Source: CAZJNX01 sp964547415
GTDB lineage: Bacteria; Pseudomonadota; Alphaproteobacteria; Rhizobiales; Amorphaceae
DNA length: 13,674 nucleotides
NCBI GenBank assembly: GCA_964547415.1
Contig: CAZJNX010000135.1
Location: forward strand, 1-13,674
Reading direction: 5' to 3'
Shown here one piece after another: positions 1 to 6,156 of the stretch. How positions within the stretch are numbered: the first letter of the stretch is position 1; every line of letters begins with the position of its first letter. The notes beneath the pieces are model-generated. The model ran no database searches. It saw only the letters and a list, made by a program, of their open reading frames with translations, and had not been told where the DNA came from. A program made the position numbers and the translations under genes.

Positions 1-388
1 TGCGCACGATCTCCTTGTTGATGGAGCCGGCGAGGACCATCTCGACCACCTCCACGGTGGCGCGGTCGGTGACGCGCAGGCCCCCGCGGAACTCCGAGGC
101 GATGCCGAGCCGGTCCAGCATGGCGGCGATCTGCGGCCCCCCGCCGTGGACCACCACCACGTTGACCCCCGCGAGGGTGAGGAGCGTCACGTCCTCGGCG
201 AAGGCGCGGGCGAGCGCCGGGTCGCCCATGGCGTGGCCGCCGTACTTCACGACGATCGTCCGGTCGTCGTAGCGCAGCATGTAGGGCAGCGCCTCGGCGA
301 TGGTGCGTGCCTTGGCGAGGTCCTGGAGCGCGTGCTCCTGCTGGCTCGCCGGGTGGGTGGCCGGCGGGTCGGCGGGCGGGACGGACAT
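1..388 (-). CDS. argB: Acetylglutamate kinase, N-terminal part (cut by window edge)
   Basis: This enzyme phosphorylates N-acetyl-L-glutamate with ATP, the second step of arginine biosynthesis, in the cytoplasm. 129 codons are visible and the C-terminal half lies outside the window. Family motifs are plain: the Lys48 strand KYGGHAMGD at residues 48-56 (the catalytic lysine and first glycine motif), VVVHGGGPQI around 78-87 (the second phosphate-binding glycine loop), and GLRVTD then EVVEMVLAGSINKEIV at 103-128. The start at 388 is preceded by a strong purine-rich ribosome site, GGGGGAGAGAG, directly upstream. A likely promoter sits at 439-467. The gene appears to be transcribed alone or as the first gene of a unit running off the left edge. 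The N-terminal extension of about 35 residues before the kinase core is common in alphaproteobacterial ArgB. Identification is firm. Confidence 0.96.
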   Translation of the reverse strand, partial: MSVPPADPPATHPASQQEHALQDLAKARTIAEALPYMLRYDDRTIVVKYGGHAMGDPALARAFAEDVTLLTLAGVNVVVVHGGGPQIAAMLDRLGIASEFRGGLRVTDRATVEVVEMVLAGSINKEIVR

Positions 389-438
389 CTCTCTCCCCCT
401 CGGGACGGCCGGGCGCCGGGCGGCGCGGCCGGGCGCCC

Positions 439-467
439 TACATAGCCGCTCCGTCCGCGCGCCTCAA
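439..467 (-). promoter_or_regulatory. Probable housekeeping promoter of argB
   Basis: On the minus strand a -35-like TTGAGG (462-467) is followed after exactly 17 bases by a -10-like TATGTA (439-444). Transcription would begin near base 432 and give a leader of about 44 bases before the argB start codon. In DNA this GC-rich, two AT-containing hexamers at the ideal spacing are unlikely to be accidental, but this is a sequence match only. Confidence 0.55.
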
Positions 468-508
468 TCGCGGCCGTGCCCGGGCCCGCGCCGACCGGCC
501 GGCGGGGC

Positions 509-1111
509 TCACAGCGCCGTACAGGCCGCGCGCAGGATGCGCTCGAAGGCGGCCCGCCGTTCTTCCGCCGGGCCGTCCGGCAGGCCCGGGCGCGGGCGCG
601 CGGCGAGGGCGGCGAGGCCGTGGGCGGTGGCCCAGGCGTGGGCGACGGCGTCCGGCTCGTCGGCGAGGGTGCGCCCGCGCGCGGCGAGGACGGCCGCCAC
701 GTGGTGTGCGAGGTGCGCGTAGGCGGCCCGTGCCGCGGCCGCGAGGGCGGGGTCGGCGTAGTCGGGCCGGTCGGAAAAGAACTGGAGGTCGAAGAGCGCC
801 GGATGGGCCCGCGCGTAGGCGATGTAGCCGAGGCCGGAGGCCACGAGGCGGTCCACCGCGTCCGTCCCCGCCGCGTCGGCGTGGCGGCGCATCTCCTCGA
901 GGAAGCGCCCGTAGGACAGGGCCGCGAGGGCGGTCAGAAGCTCGCCCGCGTCGCGGAAGTGGTGGGCGGGCGCGGCGTGGCTCACCCCCGCCCGCCGCGC
1001 GACGGCCCGCAGGGAAAAACGCTCCACGCCGTTCCCGGCGAGCTCCGCCTCGCCCGCGGCGAGGAGCGCGTCCCGGAGGCTGCCGTGATGGTAGCGTCTC
1101 GACCCGGCCAT
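509..1111 (-). CDS. TetR/AcrR-family transcriptional repressor
   Basis: This is a 200-residue DNA-binding regulator of normal TetR length. The N-terminal helix-turn-helix is clear at about residues 32-52 (FSLRAVARRAGVSHAAPAHHF), after the usual opening helix (SLRDALLAAGEAELAGNG). The C-terminal ligand domain has the pattern AWATAHGLAAL at about 159-169, as in the WHG-type TetR C-terminal domain. The gene diverges from a two-gene membrane-protein operon starting at 1217, and the 105-base gap holds a 35-base imperfect palindrome (1133-1167) that is the obvious operator. It probably represses both itself and the neighbours in response to a small lipophilic ligand, which cannot be named from sequence. 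The ATG at 1111 has no strong ribosome site, so expression may be low. Confidence 0.92.
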   Translation of the reverse strand: MAGSRRYHHGSLRDALLAAGEAELAGNGVERFSLRAVARRAGVSHAAPAHHFRDAGELLTALAALSYGRFLEEMRRHADAAGTDAVDRLVASGLGYIAYARAHPALFDLQFFSDRPDYADPALAAAARAAYAHLAHHVAAVLAARGRTLADEPDAVAHAWATAHGLAALAARPRPGLPDGPAEERRAAFERILRAACTAL

Positions 1112-1132
1112 GGGGCGGCGATAACGGCCGAT

Positions 1133-1167
1133 CCTGACGCCGTCAAGATTATCTTGACGCTGTCAGG
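1133..1167. promoter_or_regulatory. Palindromic operator, probably for the adjacent TetR regulator
   Basis: The core is the perfect palindrome CGTCAAGATtATCTTGACG (1141-1159). Six further bases pair on each flank (CCTGAC at 1133-1138 with GTCAGG at 1162-1167) after a 2-base mismatch. It can also be read as two TGAC-N3-GTCA sites (1135-1145 and 1155-1165) with centres 20 bp apart, which suits two TetR dimers on one DNA face. A -35-like TTGACG lies inside the palindrome on both strands (1154-1159 on plus, 1141-1146 on minus), so binding would occlude both divergent promoters. Assignment to this TetR rests on position. Confidence 0.8.
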
Positions 1168-1216
1168 GACGTCCCCCACCCTTGCCGCCGACGGCACCTT
1201 GACGGAGCGCCACGCG

Positions 1217-1660
1217 ATGGACACGGACACCCTCTTTTCCGTTTCCGGGCCCCTCGCCCTCGTCGGCTGGGTGGCGCTCGCCCTGTCCCCGCTCGCCCCG
1301 CGCGTCGCGGACCGGGTGGCGGGCGTCGTGGTTCCCGGCCTTCTGTCGGTCGCCTACGCGGGGCTGGTGCTCGCCTTCTGGTCCCGGGCGGAGGGCGGCT
1401 TCGACAGCCTCGAAGGGGTGATGCGCCTGTTCGACCAGCCGGAGATCGCCATGGCCGGCTGGCTCCACTTCCTCGCCTTCGACCTGTTCGTGGGCGCCTG
1501 GATCGTGCGCACCGCCCGGGCCGAGGGGATCCGGTTTGCCCTCGCCCTCGCCTGCCTGCCGCCGACGTTCCTGTTCAGGCCGGCGGGCTTCCTCCTGTTC
1601 CTGGTCGTGCGGGCGGGCCACGGTGCCGTCCGCGCGGCGCGCAGTAGCGCCCGCCCGTGA
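1217..1660 (+). CDS. DUF4281 (ABA4-like) integral membrane protein
   Basis: This is a 147-residue hydrophobic protein with about four membrane segments: residues 11-30, 36-55, 80-97 and 106-131. The stretch GWLHFLAFDLFVGAWI (81-96), followed by a segment ending in FRPAGFLLFLVV, matches the DUF4281 family, whose plant relative ABA4 acts in neoxanthin synthesis. The role of the bacterial members is not established, so no function is assigned. Start 1217 is chosen because GGAG lies 9 bases upstream, the N-terminus then leads directly into the first membrane segment, and it follows the TetR operator. The open frame continues upstream through the antisense of tetR, but that part is a GC-bias artefact. 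Its stop codon overlaps the next gene's start (GTGA), which implies translational coupling. Confidence 0.82.
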   Translation: MDTDTLFSVSGPLALVGWVALALSPLAPRVADRVAGVVVPGLLSVAYAGLVLAFWSRAEGGFDSLEGVMRLFDQPEIAMAGWLHFLAFDLFVGAWIVRTARAEGIRFALALACLPPTFLFRPAGFLLFLVVRAGHGAVRAARSSARP

Positions 1661-2520
1661 CCCCGGCCCCCGCCGTTCCGTCCGCACCGGTCCACGGCGG
1701 CCTCTCCGCCGCCGTCCGGGCGGCCGTCTGCGCCGCGCCGCTCCTGTCGGGCCTTGCGGTCGCGCTCGCGCTCCTGGCGCTGCCCACCCTCGCGGCGATG
1801 GCGGTGGACGACTGCCTCCACCGGGGCGTCTCCATCTGGACGAAGCCGCTGAAGTTCGAGATCGCGCTCGCGCTCTACGCCGGAACGCTCGCCCTCTTCT
1901 CGCCGCTGGTGCCGGAGGCGGTGCGCCGCGCGACCTGGTTCCGCCTGTGGGTCGTGGCCGGTGCCGTGGCGATCCTCGGCGAGATGACCTGGATCGGGGG
2001 CGCGGCCGCCGCGGGCACCGCCTCCCACTTCAACGTCGCAGACCCGACGATGGCGGCGCTCTATTCCCTCGCGGGGGTCGGCGCCGTCCTCCTCACCTCG
2101 CTGACGCTCGCCTACGGGGTCGCCATCGCGCGCAACCGGGAGAGCGGCCTGCCGCCAGCGCTCCACCTGTCGGTCGTCCTCGGCCTCCTCGCCACCTTCC
2201 CGCTCACGCTGCTGACCGCGGGCACGCTCGCGGCCGGCACCGGCCCGTTCGTCGGCCCGGCGCCGACCGAGGCGCACGGCATTTTTTTCTTCGGCTGGTC
2301 CACCGCGGTCGGCGACCTGCGCTTTCCCCACTTCCTCGCGACCCACGCCATGCACGCGATCCCGCTCGCGGGACTTGCCGCCGCGCGCCTTCCGGCAGCA
2401 CGCGGCCGGGTCGCGGTGACGGCGGCCGCCGCGCTCTACGGGCTCCTCGTCCTCGGCGCGTTCGCGGAGGCGCTCGCCGGGCGGCCGCCCGGGGAGACGC
2501 TCGCCGCCCTGTTCGGTTGA
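1657..2520 (+). CDS. Multi-pass membrane protein of unknown function
   Basis: This 287-residue protein has about seven hydrophobic segments (roughly 28-50, 66-84, 95-117, 131-155, 168-193, 232-248 and 252-272). Polar landmarks resemble an uncharacterised proteobacterial membrane family: SIWTKPLKFE at 59-68, just after the first helix, and GWSTAVGDLRFPHF then LATHAMHAIPL at 213-237 with several histidines (His225, 230, 233). The clustered histidines near the membrane could bind a metal or haem, but that is speculative. It starts with GTG at 1657, overlapping the upstream stop by four bases, so the two proteins are probably made together under the TetR operator. It ends 12 bases before the convergent dehydrogenase gene. 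I do not recognise a named gene. Confidence 0.85.
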   Translation: MTPAPAVPSAPVHGGLSAAVRAAVCAAPLLSGLAVALALLALPTLAAMAVDDCLHRGVSIWTKPLKFEIALALYAGTLALFSPLVPEAVRRATWFRLWVVAGAVAILGEMTWIGGAAAAGTASHFNVADPTMAALYSLAGVGAVLLTSLTLAYGVAIARNRESGLPPALHLSVVLGLLATFPLTLLTAGTLAAGTGPFVGPAPTEAHGIFFFGWSTAVGDLRFPHFLATHAMHAIPLAGLAAARLPAARGRVAVTAAAALYGLLVLGAFAEALAGRPPGETLAALFG

Positions 2521-2532
2521 GGCGCGGCGGGG

Positions 2533-3528
2533 TCAGTACATGGTGGGGAGGATGCGGTCGGGCGGGCGGTGCCCGTCCATGAAGGTCTTGATGTTGATGA
2601 TGACCTTCTCGCCCATGTCGATCCGGCCCTCGATGGTGGACGAGCCCATGTGGGGCAGGAGCACCACCTTGCCCTTGCGGGACAGGTCCGCGAGGCGCGG
2701 GTTGATCGCCGGCTCGTGCTCGAACACGTCGAGGCCCGCCCCGGCGATCCTGCCCGCTTCCAGCAGGCGCACCAGGGCCGCCTCGTCCACGATCTCGCCG
2801 CGGGCGGTGTTCACCACGTACGCATCCGCCTTCAGCAGCTGGAGGCGGCGGGCCGACAGGAGGTGGTAGGTGGCCGGCGTGTGGGGGCAGTGGACGGTGA
2901 CGACGTCCATCCGCGCGAGCATCTGGTCGAGGCTCTCCCAGTAGGTGGCCTCGAGCGCGGCCTCCTCCTCCGGCGCCACGCGGCGGCGGTTATGGTAGTG
3001 GATCGACATGCCGAAGGCGCGGGCGCGGCGCGCGACCGCCGTGCCGATCCGGCCCATGCCGACGATGCCGAGGCGCTTGCCGTAGATGCGGTGGCCGAGC
3101 ATCCAGGTGGGCGACCAGCCGTGCCACTCGCCCGCCTCGATGGTCTTCACCCCCTCCACCAGGCGGCGCGGCACGGCGAGGATGAGGGCCATCGTCATGT
3201 CCGCCGTGTCCTCGGTGAGGACGCCCGGGGTGTTGGTGACGGAAATGCCCCTGTTGGAGGCGGTGGCGAGGTCGATGTGGTCGACGCCGTTGCCGAAGTT
3301 GGCGACGAGCTTCATCCGCGGCCCGGCCTGGGACAGGACGCCCGCGTCGACCCGGTCGGTGATGGTGGGGACCAGGACGTCGGCTGTCTTGACGGCCTCC
3401 ACGAGCTCGGCCTGGCTCATCGGCGCGTCGTCGGCGTTGAGACGCACGTCGAACAGCTCGCGCATCCGCGCCTCCACCGAATCGGGGAGCCTGCGCGTGA
3501 CGACGACGATCGGCCGATCTGGGTTCAT
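2533..3528 (-). CDS. D-isomer 2-hydroxyacid dehydrogenase (D-glycerate dehydrogenase / glyoxylate-hydroxypyruvate reductase type)
   Basis: This 331-residue cytoplasmic enzyme is predicted to interconvert 2-keto acids such as glyoxylate or hydroxypyruvate with the D-2-hydroxy acids. The Rossmann motif GMGRIG is at 157-162, and the catalytic triad is complete: Arg243 in NTARGEIVD, Glu272 in DVFEHEP and His293 in LPHMGSST. The substrate loop ANFGNGVDHID is at 76-86. Arginines follow the second Rossmann strand (HNRRR, 179-183) where NAD-specific relatives carry Asp, which suggests NADPH preference, as in GRHPR-type reductases. It diverges from the SH3-domain gene, a pairing familiar in rhizobia. 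The leader contains a small perfect hairpin (3553-3568). Exact substrate cannot be set from sequence. Confidence 0.93.
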   Translation of the reverse strand: MNPDRPIVVVTRRLPDSVEARMRELFDVRLNADDAPMSQAELVEAVKTADVLVPTITDRVDAGVLSQAGPRMKLVANFGNGVDHIDLATASNRGISVTNTPGVLTEDTADMTMALILAVPRRLVEGVKTIEAGEWHGWSPTWMLGHRIYGKRLGIVGMGRIGTAVARRARAFGMSIHYHNRRRVAPEEEAALEATYWESLDQMLARMDVVTVHCPHTPATYHLLSARRLQLLKADAYVVNTARGEIVDEAALVRLLEAGRIAGAGLDVFEHEPAINPRLADLSRKGKVVLLPHMGSSTIEGRIDMGEKVIINIKTFMDGHRPPDRILPTMY

Positions 3529-3643
3529 GGGTGTCTCGGTCGGGCCTCTTGCGCCGCCCGCAGGCGGCAGGATCGGGAGAATTGCGACGGTGTTCGTCGG
3601 TGAACGGCAACCCCTTGCTGGCAGAAAACCCCGGGGGATGCAA

Positions 3644-4276
3644 ATGGCTCAAAGGGGCCGCGGGATGGGATGCACACGGCCCGGCGGGCCGCGGAAAACC
3701 GGGCGGAACGGGCAGGCGCGGCGGGCTGGCGGCGGGCCCTTCGGCGCCCTCCTCGCCCTCGCCTTCCTCGCGGCGGCGGGCGCGCCGTCCCTCGCCTCAC
3801 AGGCCATCGACGAGGGACCGAGCGGTTTGCCGCTCCCGCGCTTCGTGAGCCTCAAGGCGGGTGAGGTGAACGTGCGCGGCGGGCCGGGCACGGACTACCG
3901 CATCCGCTGGATCTTCCGGAAGGCGGGCCTGCCGGTGGAGATCGTGCAGGAGTTTTCCAACTGGCGGCGGATCCGCGATTCGGAAGGGGACGACGGCTGG
4001 GTCCACCACAGCCTCCTCGCCGCCGACAGGACCGCCCTCGTGGTTCCGTGGGAGGCGGTGCGGCGGGCGGGCGAGGACGGCGCGTCGCCCGAGCCGGTGG
4101 ACCTTTACGCCCAGCCGGACCGCGCCGCCCCGGTGGTCGCCCGCCTCGAGCCGAACGTGCTCGCGAGCGTGCGCTCGTGCGACGGGCGCTGGTGCCTCGT
4201 GGCCGGCGAGGGCTGGGACGGCTTCGTCGAGCAGGACCTGCTCTGGGGCGTCTACCCGGGCGAGGTGTTCGACTGA
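3644..4276 (+). CDS. Exported protein with two bacterial SH3 domains
   Basis: This protein of about 210 residues has a basic N-terminus, a hydrophobic signal segment (GALLALAFLAAAGAPSLAS) and probable cleavage near SLAS-QA, so it should be periplasmic. The first SH3-like domain is well conserved (PRFVSLKAGEVNVRGGPG, then IRWIFRKAGLPVEIVQEF, NWRRIRDSEGDDGWVHHSLL). A second, weaker copy follows (VDLYAQPDRAAPVVARLEP, VRSCDGRWCLVAGEGWDGFV) with a close Cys pair in CDGRWC. Such domains typically bind cell-wall or envelope ligands; the specific role is unknown. Starts at 3638, 3644 and 3665 are all possible. 3644 is preferred because GGGGG lies 6 bases upstream, while 3665 would give a shorter signal-peptide n-region. 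It ends 19 bases from the convergent PLP-enzyme gene. Confidence 0.85.
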   Translation: MAQRGRGMGCTRPGGPRKTGRNGQARRAGGGPFGALLALAFLAAAGAPSLASQAIDEGPSGLPLPRFVSLKAGEVNVRGGPGTDYRIRWIFRKAGLPVEIVQEFSNWRRIRDSEGDDGWVHHSLLAADRTALVVPWEAVRRAGEDGASPEPVDLYAQPDRAAPVVARLEPNVLASVRSCDGRWCLVAGEGWDGFVEQDLLWGVYPGEVFD

Positions 4277-4295
4277 ACGGGCGTCGCTGCGCGCC

Positions 4296-5441
4296 TCACC
4301 AGCCCTTGCCGCGGGCCGTCACCGGCCACACGGCCTCCACGCGGCCGCCGCGGACGGCGACGTAGAAGTCGTGGAGGTTGCAGGTGGGGTCGATGTGCCC
4401 GGGCACGAGGGCGAGCCGGTCCCCCACCTTCAAGGTGTCCGCCGGGTCGGCGATGACGCCGTGCTCGTCGGAGCACTTCACGTAGGCGAGGTCCTCCCGG
4501 CCCGCGACCAGCGGCATCCCCGAATCCACCGAGTGGGCCTTGAGGCCGGCATCGCACACCGCCCGGTCCGGGACGGGCTTGCTCATCACCGTCGTGACGA
4601 GGTGAAGGGACTGCTCGAAGGCCGACAGCGGCGATCCCCACTCGTCCAGCACGCGGCGGTAGTCGGCGTCCATGAAGGCGTAGGAGCCGCACTGGATCTC
4701 GGTGTAGACGCCCGAGCCCCCCTCCATGGCGAACGTGCCGGTGCCCGCACCGGTGACAACCGGCGCCTCGAGCCCCTCCGCGGCGAGGCAGGAGAGCGTG
4801 TCGCGCACCCGCGCCACGGCCTCCTCGATGAGCGCCTTGCGGGCGGCGTAGTCCGCGACGTGCTGCGCCCCGCCCTGGTAGGCCTGGATGCCGCGGAAGG
4901 ACAGGCCCGGCGCCGCCGCCACCTGACGCACGAGGGCGGCGGCCGGGGCGCCCGGCGCGATGCCGCAACGGCCCGCGCCCACGTCGATCTCCACGAGGAC
5001 GGCGAGGGTCGTGCCGTGGTCGAGGGCGGCGGCGGACAGCTCCGACACCGCGTCCGCGTCGTCCACGCACACCGCCACCGTCACGCCGCGGCGGGCGAGG
5101 CTCGCCAGGCGGTCCACCTTGCGGGCGCCGCGCACCTCGTTGGACACCAGGATGTCGGCGATGCCCGCCCGCGCGAACGCCTCCGCCTCGCTCACCTTCT
5201 GGCAGCACACACCCACCGCGCCGGCCGCGATCTGCAGCTTCGCCACGTCCGCCGAGCGGTGCATCTTGCCGTGGACGCGCAGCGCCACGCCCATCCCGTC
5301 GGCGAAGGCCTGCATGCGGGCGATGTTGCGCTGAAGCGCGTCGAGGTCGAGGACGAGGGCGGGCGTCTCGATCTCGTCCGCCGCCATCCCCGGCAGCGCC
5401 GGCACGTCGTAGCCCACCTCGGGCGCGTCCGCGGCATCCAT
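4296..5441 (-). CDS. D-threonine aldolase / DSD1-like PLP enzyme (fold type III)
   Basis: This 381-residue enzyme has an alanine-racemase-type N-terminal barrel followed by the D-serine dehydratase-like C-terminal domain. Lys59 (in RVHGKMHRSADVAKLQ) is at the position of the PLP lysine, where relatives usually read KTHK. IETPALVLDLDAL at 24-36 is the standard opening strand. The metal pair near the C-terminus reads His349-x-Asp351 (PGHIDPTCNLHD), as in metal-dependent D-threonine aldolases, and supports cleavage or dehydration of a beta-hydroxy-D-amino acid. Substrate could be D-threonine, D-serine or hydroxyaspartate. Start 5441 is chosen for the GGGGAGAG ribosome site just upstream; a 33-codon extension is open but has no family similarity. 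It diverges from the TTT operon and shares its regulatory gap. Confidence 0.88.
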   Translation of the reverse strand: MDAADAPEVGYDVPALPGMAADEIETPALVLDLDALQRNIARMQAFADGMGVALRVHGKMHRSADVAKLQIAAGAVGVCCQKVSEAEAFARAGIADILVSNEVRGARKVDRLASLARRGVTVAVCVDDADAVSELSAAALDHGTTLAVLVEIDVGAGRCGIAPGAPAAALVRQVAAAPGLSFRGIQAYQGGAQHVADYAARKALIEEAVARVRDTLSCLAAEGLEAPVVTGAGTGTFAMEGGSGVYTEIQCGSYAFMDADYRRVLDEWGSPLSAFEQSLHLVTTVMSKPVPDRAVCDAGLKAHSVDSGMPLVAGREDLAYVKCSDEHGVIADPADTLKVGDRLALVPGHIDPTCNLHDFYVAVRGGRVEAVWPVTARGKGW

Positions 5442-5510
5442 CCCGTCTCTCCCCGTCGTGGTCCGGCCGACGTCAGCAGGTTCGCCGGGCGAGGGCAAGC
5501 GGCAAGCGAC

Positions 5511-5550
5511 GTGTCCACGCGGCGGACACCCCTGTCGCACCCGCGCACAG
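5511..5550. promoter_or_regulatory. Tandem inverted-repeat sites upstream of tctBAC (candidate enhancer-binding-protein sites)
   Basis: Site one, 5511-5529, is GTGTCC-N7-GGACAC, a perfect 6-bp inverted repeat. Site two, 5532-5550, is a weaker copy reading CTGTCG-N7-GCACAG (outer CTGT/ACAG paired). Centres are 21 bp apart, and they lie at about -119 and -98 from the predicted sigma-54 start at 5639. The same half-sites, spacer and 21-bp phasing recur before the operon at 12360. The sites also lie 80-100 bp upstream of the start codon of the divergent PLP-enzyme gene, so they could act on both sides. Confidence 0.65.
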
Positions 5551-5612
5551 CCTCGCGCGCCGCCCGCCGAGAGGGGCTTCCCGCAAGGCCCCCGGCGTGC
5601 CTATCCTGCCGG

Positions 5613-5628
5613 TGGCACGGCGGTTGCT
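5613..5628 (+). promoter_or_regulatory. Sigma-54 (RpoN) promoter of the tctBAC operon
   Basis: The sequence TGGCACG-GCGG-TTGCT matches the RpoN -24/-12 consensus TGGCACG-N4-TTGCW at every specified base, with the invariant GG (5614-5615) and GC (5626-5627) ten bases apart. The predicted start is near 5639, giving a leader of about 60 bases before tctB at 5700. Such promoters need an ATP-dependent enhancer-binding protein acting from upstream sites, and matching inverted repeats are present at 5511-5550. Confidence 0.8.
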
Positions 5629-5699
5629 GCCCGCCGCCCCCAACGACGACGGCCCCGAAGGGCCGCGAGAGGACGGCCGCACGGCCGCGGGAGGAAGCG

Positions 5700-6146
5700 A
5701 TGAGGACGGCCGACGCCGCGGGCGGCGCGTTCCTTCTGTTCCTGAGCCTCCTCATGATCTTCGTGGTGATCCCCGCCGAAATCATGGAGGGGACCACCTT
5801 CGGCCTGCCGCCGGGATTCTTCCCGACGCTCGTCGCCTCGGCGATGGCGCTCGCCTCGGCCGGCCTCCTCGCGAAGGCAATCCTGAAGCCGGCCGACTAC
5901 GCGGGCGAACCCGTCCCCCTCACCGTCCGCGAGGTGGGGATGTTCCTCATCGTCGTCGCCATCGTGGTGGCGGGCGTCCTCGTGACGGACCGCTTCGGCT
6001 TCCTCGTGGGCGGGCCCGCCACCATCGCGGCCGTCGCCCTCTTCATGGGCGAGCGCAACGCGGTCGCCCTCGCCCTCACCGCCGTCGTGCCCGTGGTCGT
6101 CGTCCACCTCCTGGTGACGCGCGTCCTCGGCTCGCCGCTGCCCTGA
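5700..6146 (+). CDS. tctB: Tripartite tricarboxylate transporter, small membrane subunit TctB
   Basis: This 148-residue membrane protein forms the small four-helix subunit of a TTT importer, which uses ion gradients to bring in carboxylates delivered by a periplasmic binding protein. Hydrophobic segments lie at about residues 8-26, 37-58, 75-95 and 98-145 (the last is a pair of helices). The sequence GTTFGLPPGFFPTLVA (33-48) after the first helix is the typical TctB pattern. GGAGGA lies 6-7 bases before the ATG, fixing the start. The open frame continues far upstream antisense to the PLP enzyme, which is an artefact. tctA follows 10 bases downstream. TctB is poorly conserved in general, and its assignment is strengthened by the adjacent TctA and TctC. 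Confidence 0.9.
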   Translation: MRTADAAGGAFLLFLSLLMIFVVIPAEIMEGTTFGLPPGFFPTLVASAMALASAGLLAKAILKPADYAGEPVPLTVREVGMFLIVVAIVVAGVLVTDRFGFLVGGPATIAAVALFMGERNAVALALTAVVPVVVVHLLVTRVLGSPLP

Positions 6147-6156
6147 GCGGCCCCGG

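Noticed and set aside
307..1137. Plus-strand Arg/Gly/Pro-rich frames opposite argB and tetR
   Set aside because: They are GC-bias shadows; the minus-strand ArgB and TetR motifs are clear.
5502..5517. Possible minus-strand sigma-54 promoter for the PLP-enzyme gene
   Set aside because: The sequence TGGACACG-TCGC-TTGC has GG and GC eleven bases apart instead of ten, which RpoN does not normally tolerate. It also overlaps the inverted-repeat site.
4371..5699. Plus-strand upstream extension of tctB
   Set aside because: It runs antisense through the PLP-enzyme gene; TctB homology and a good ribosome site begin at 5700.
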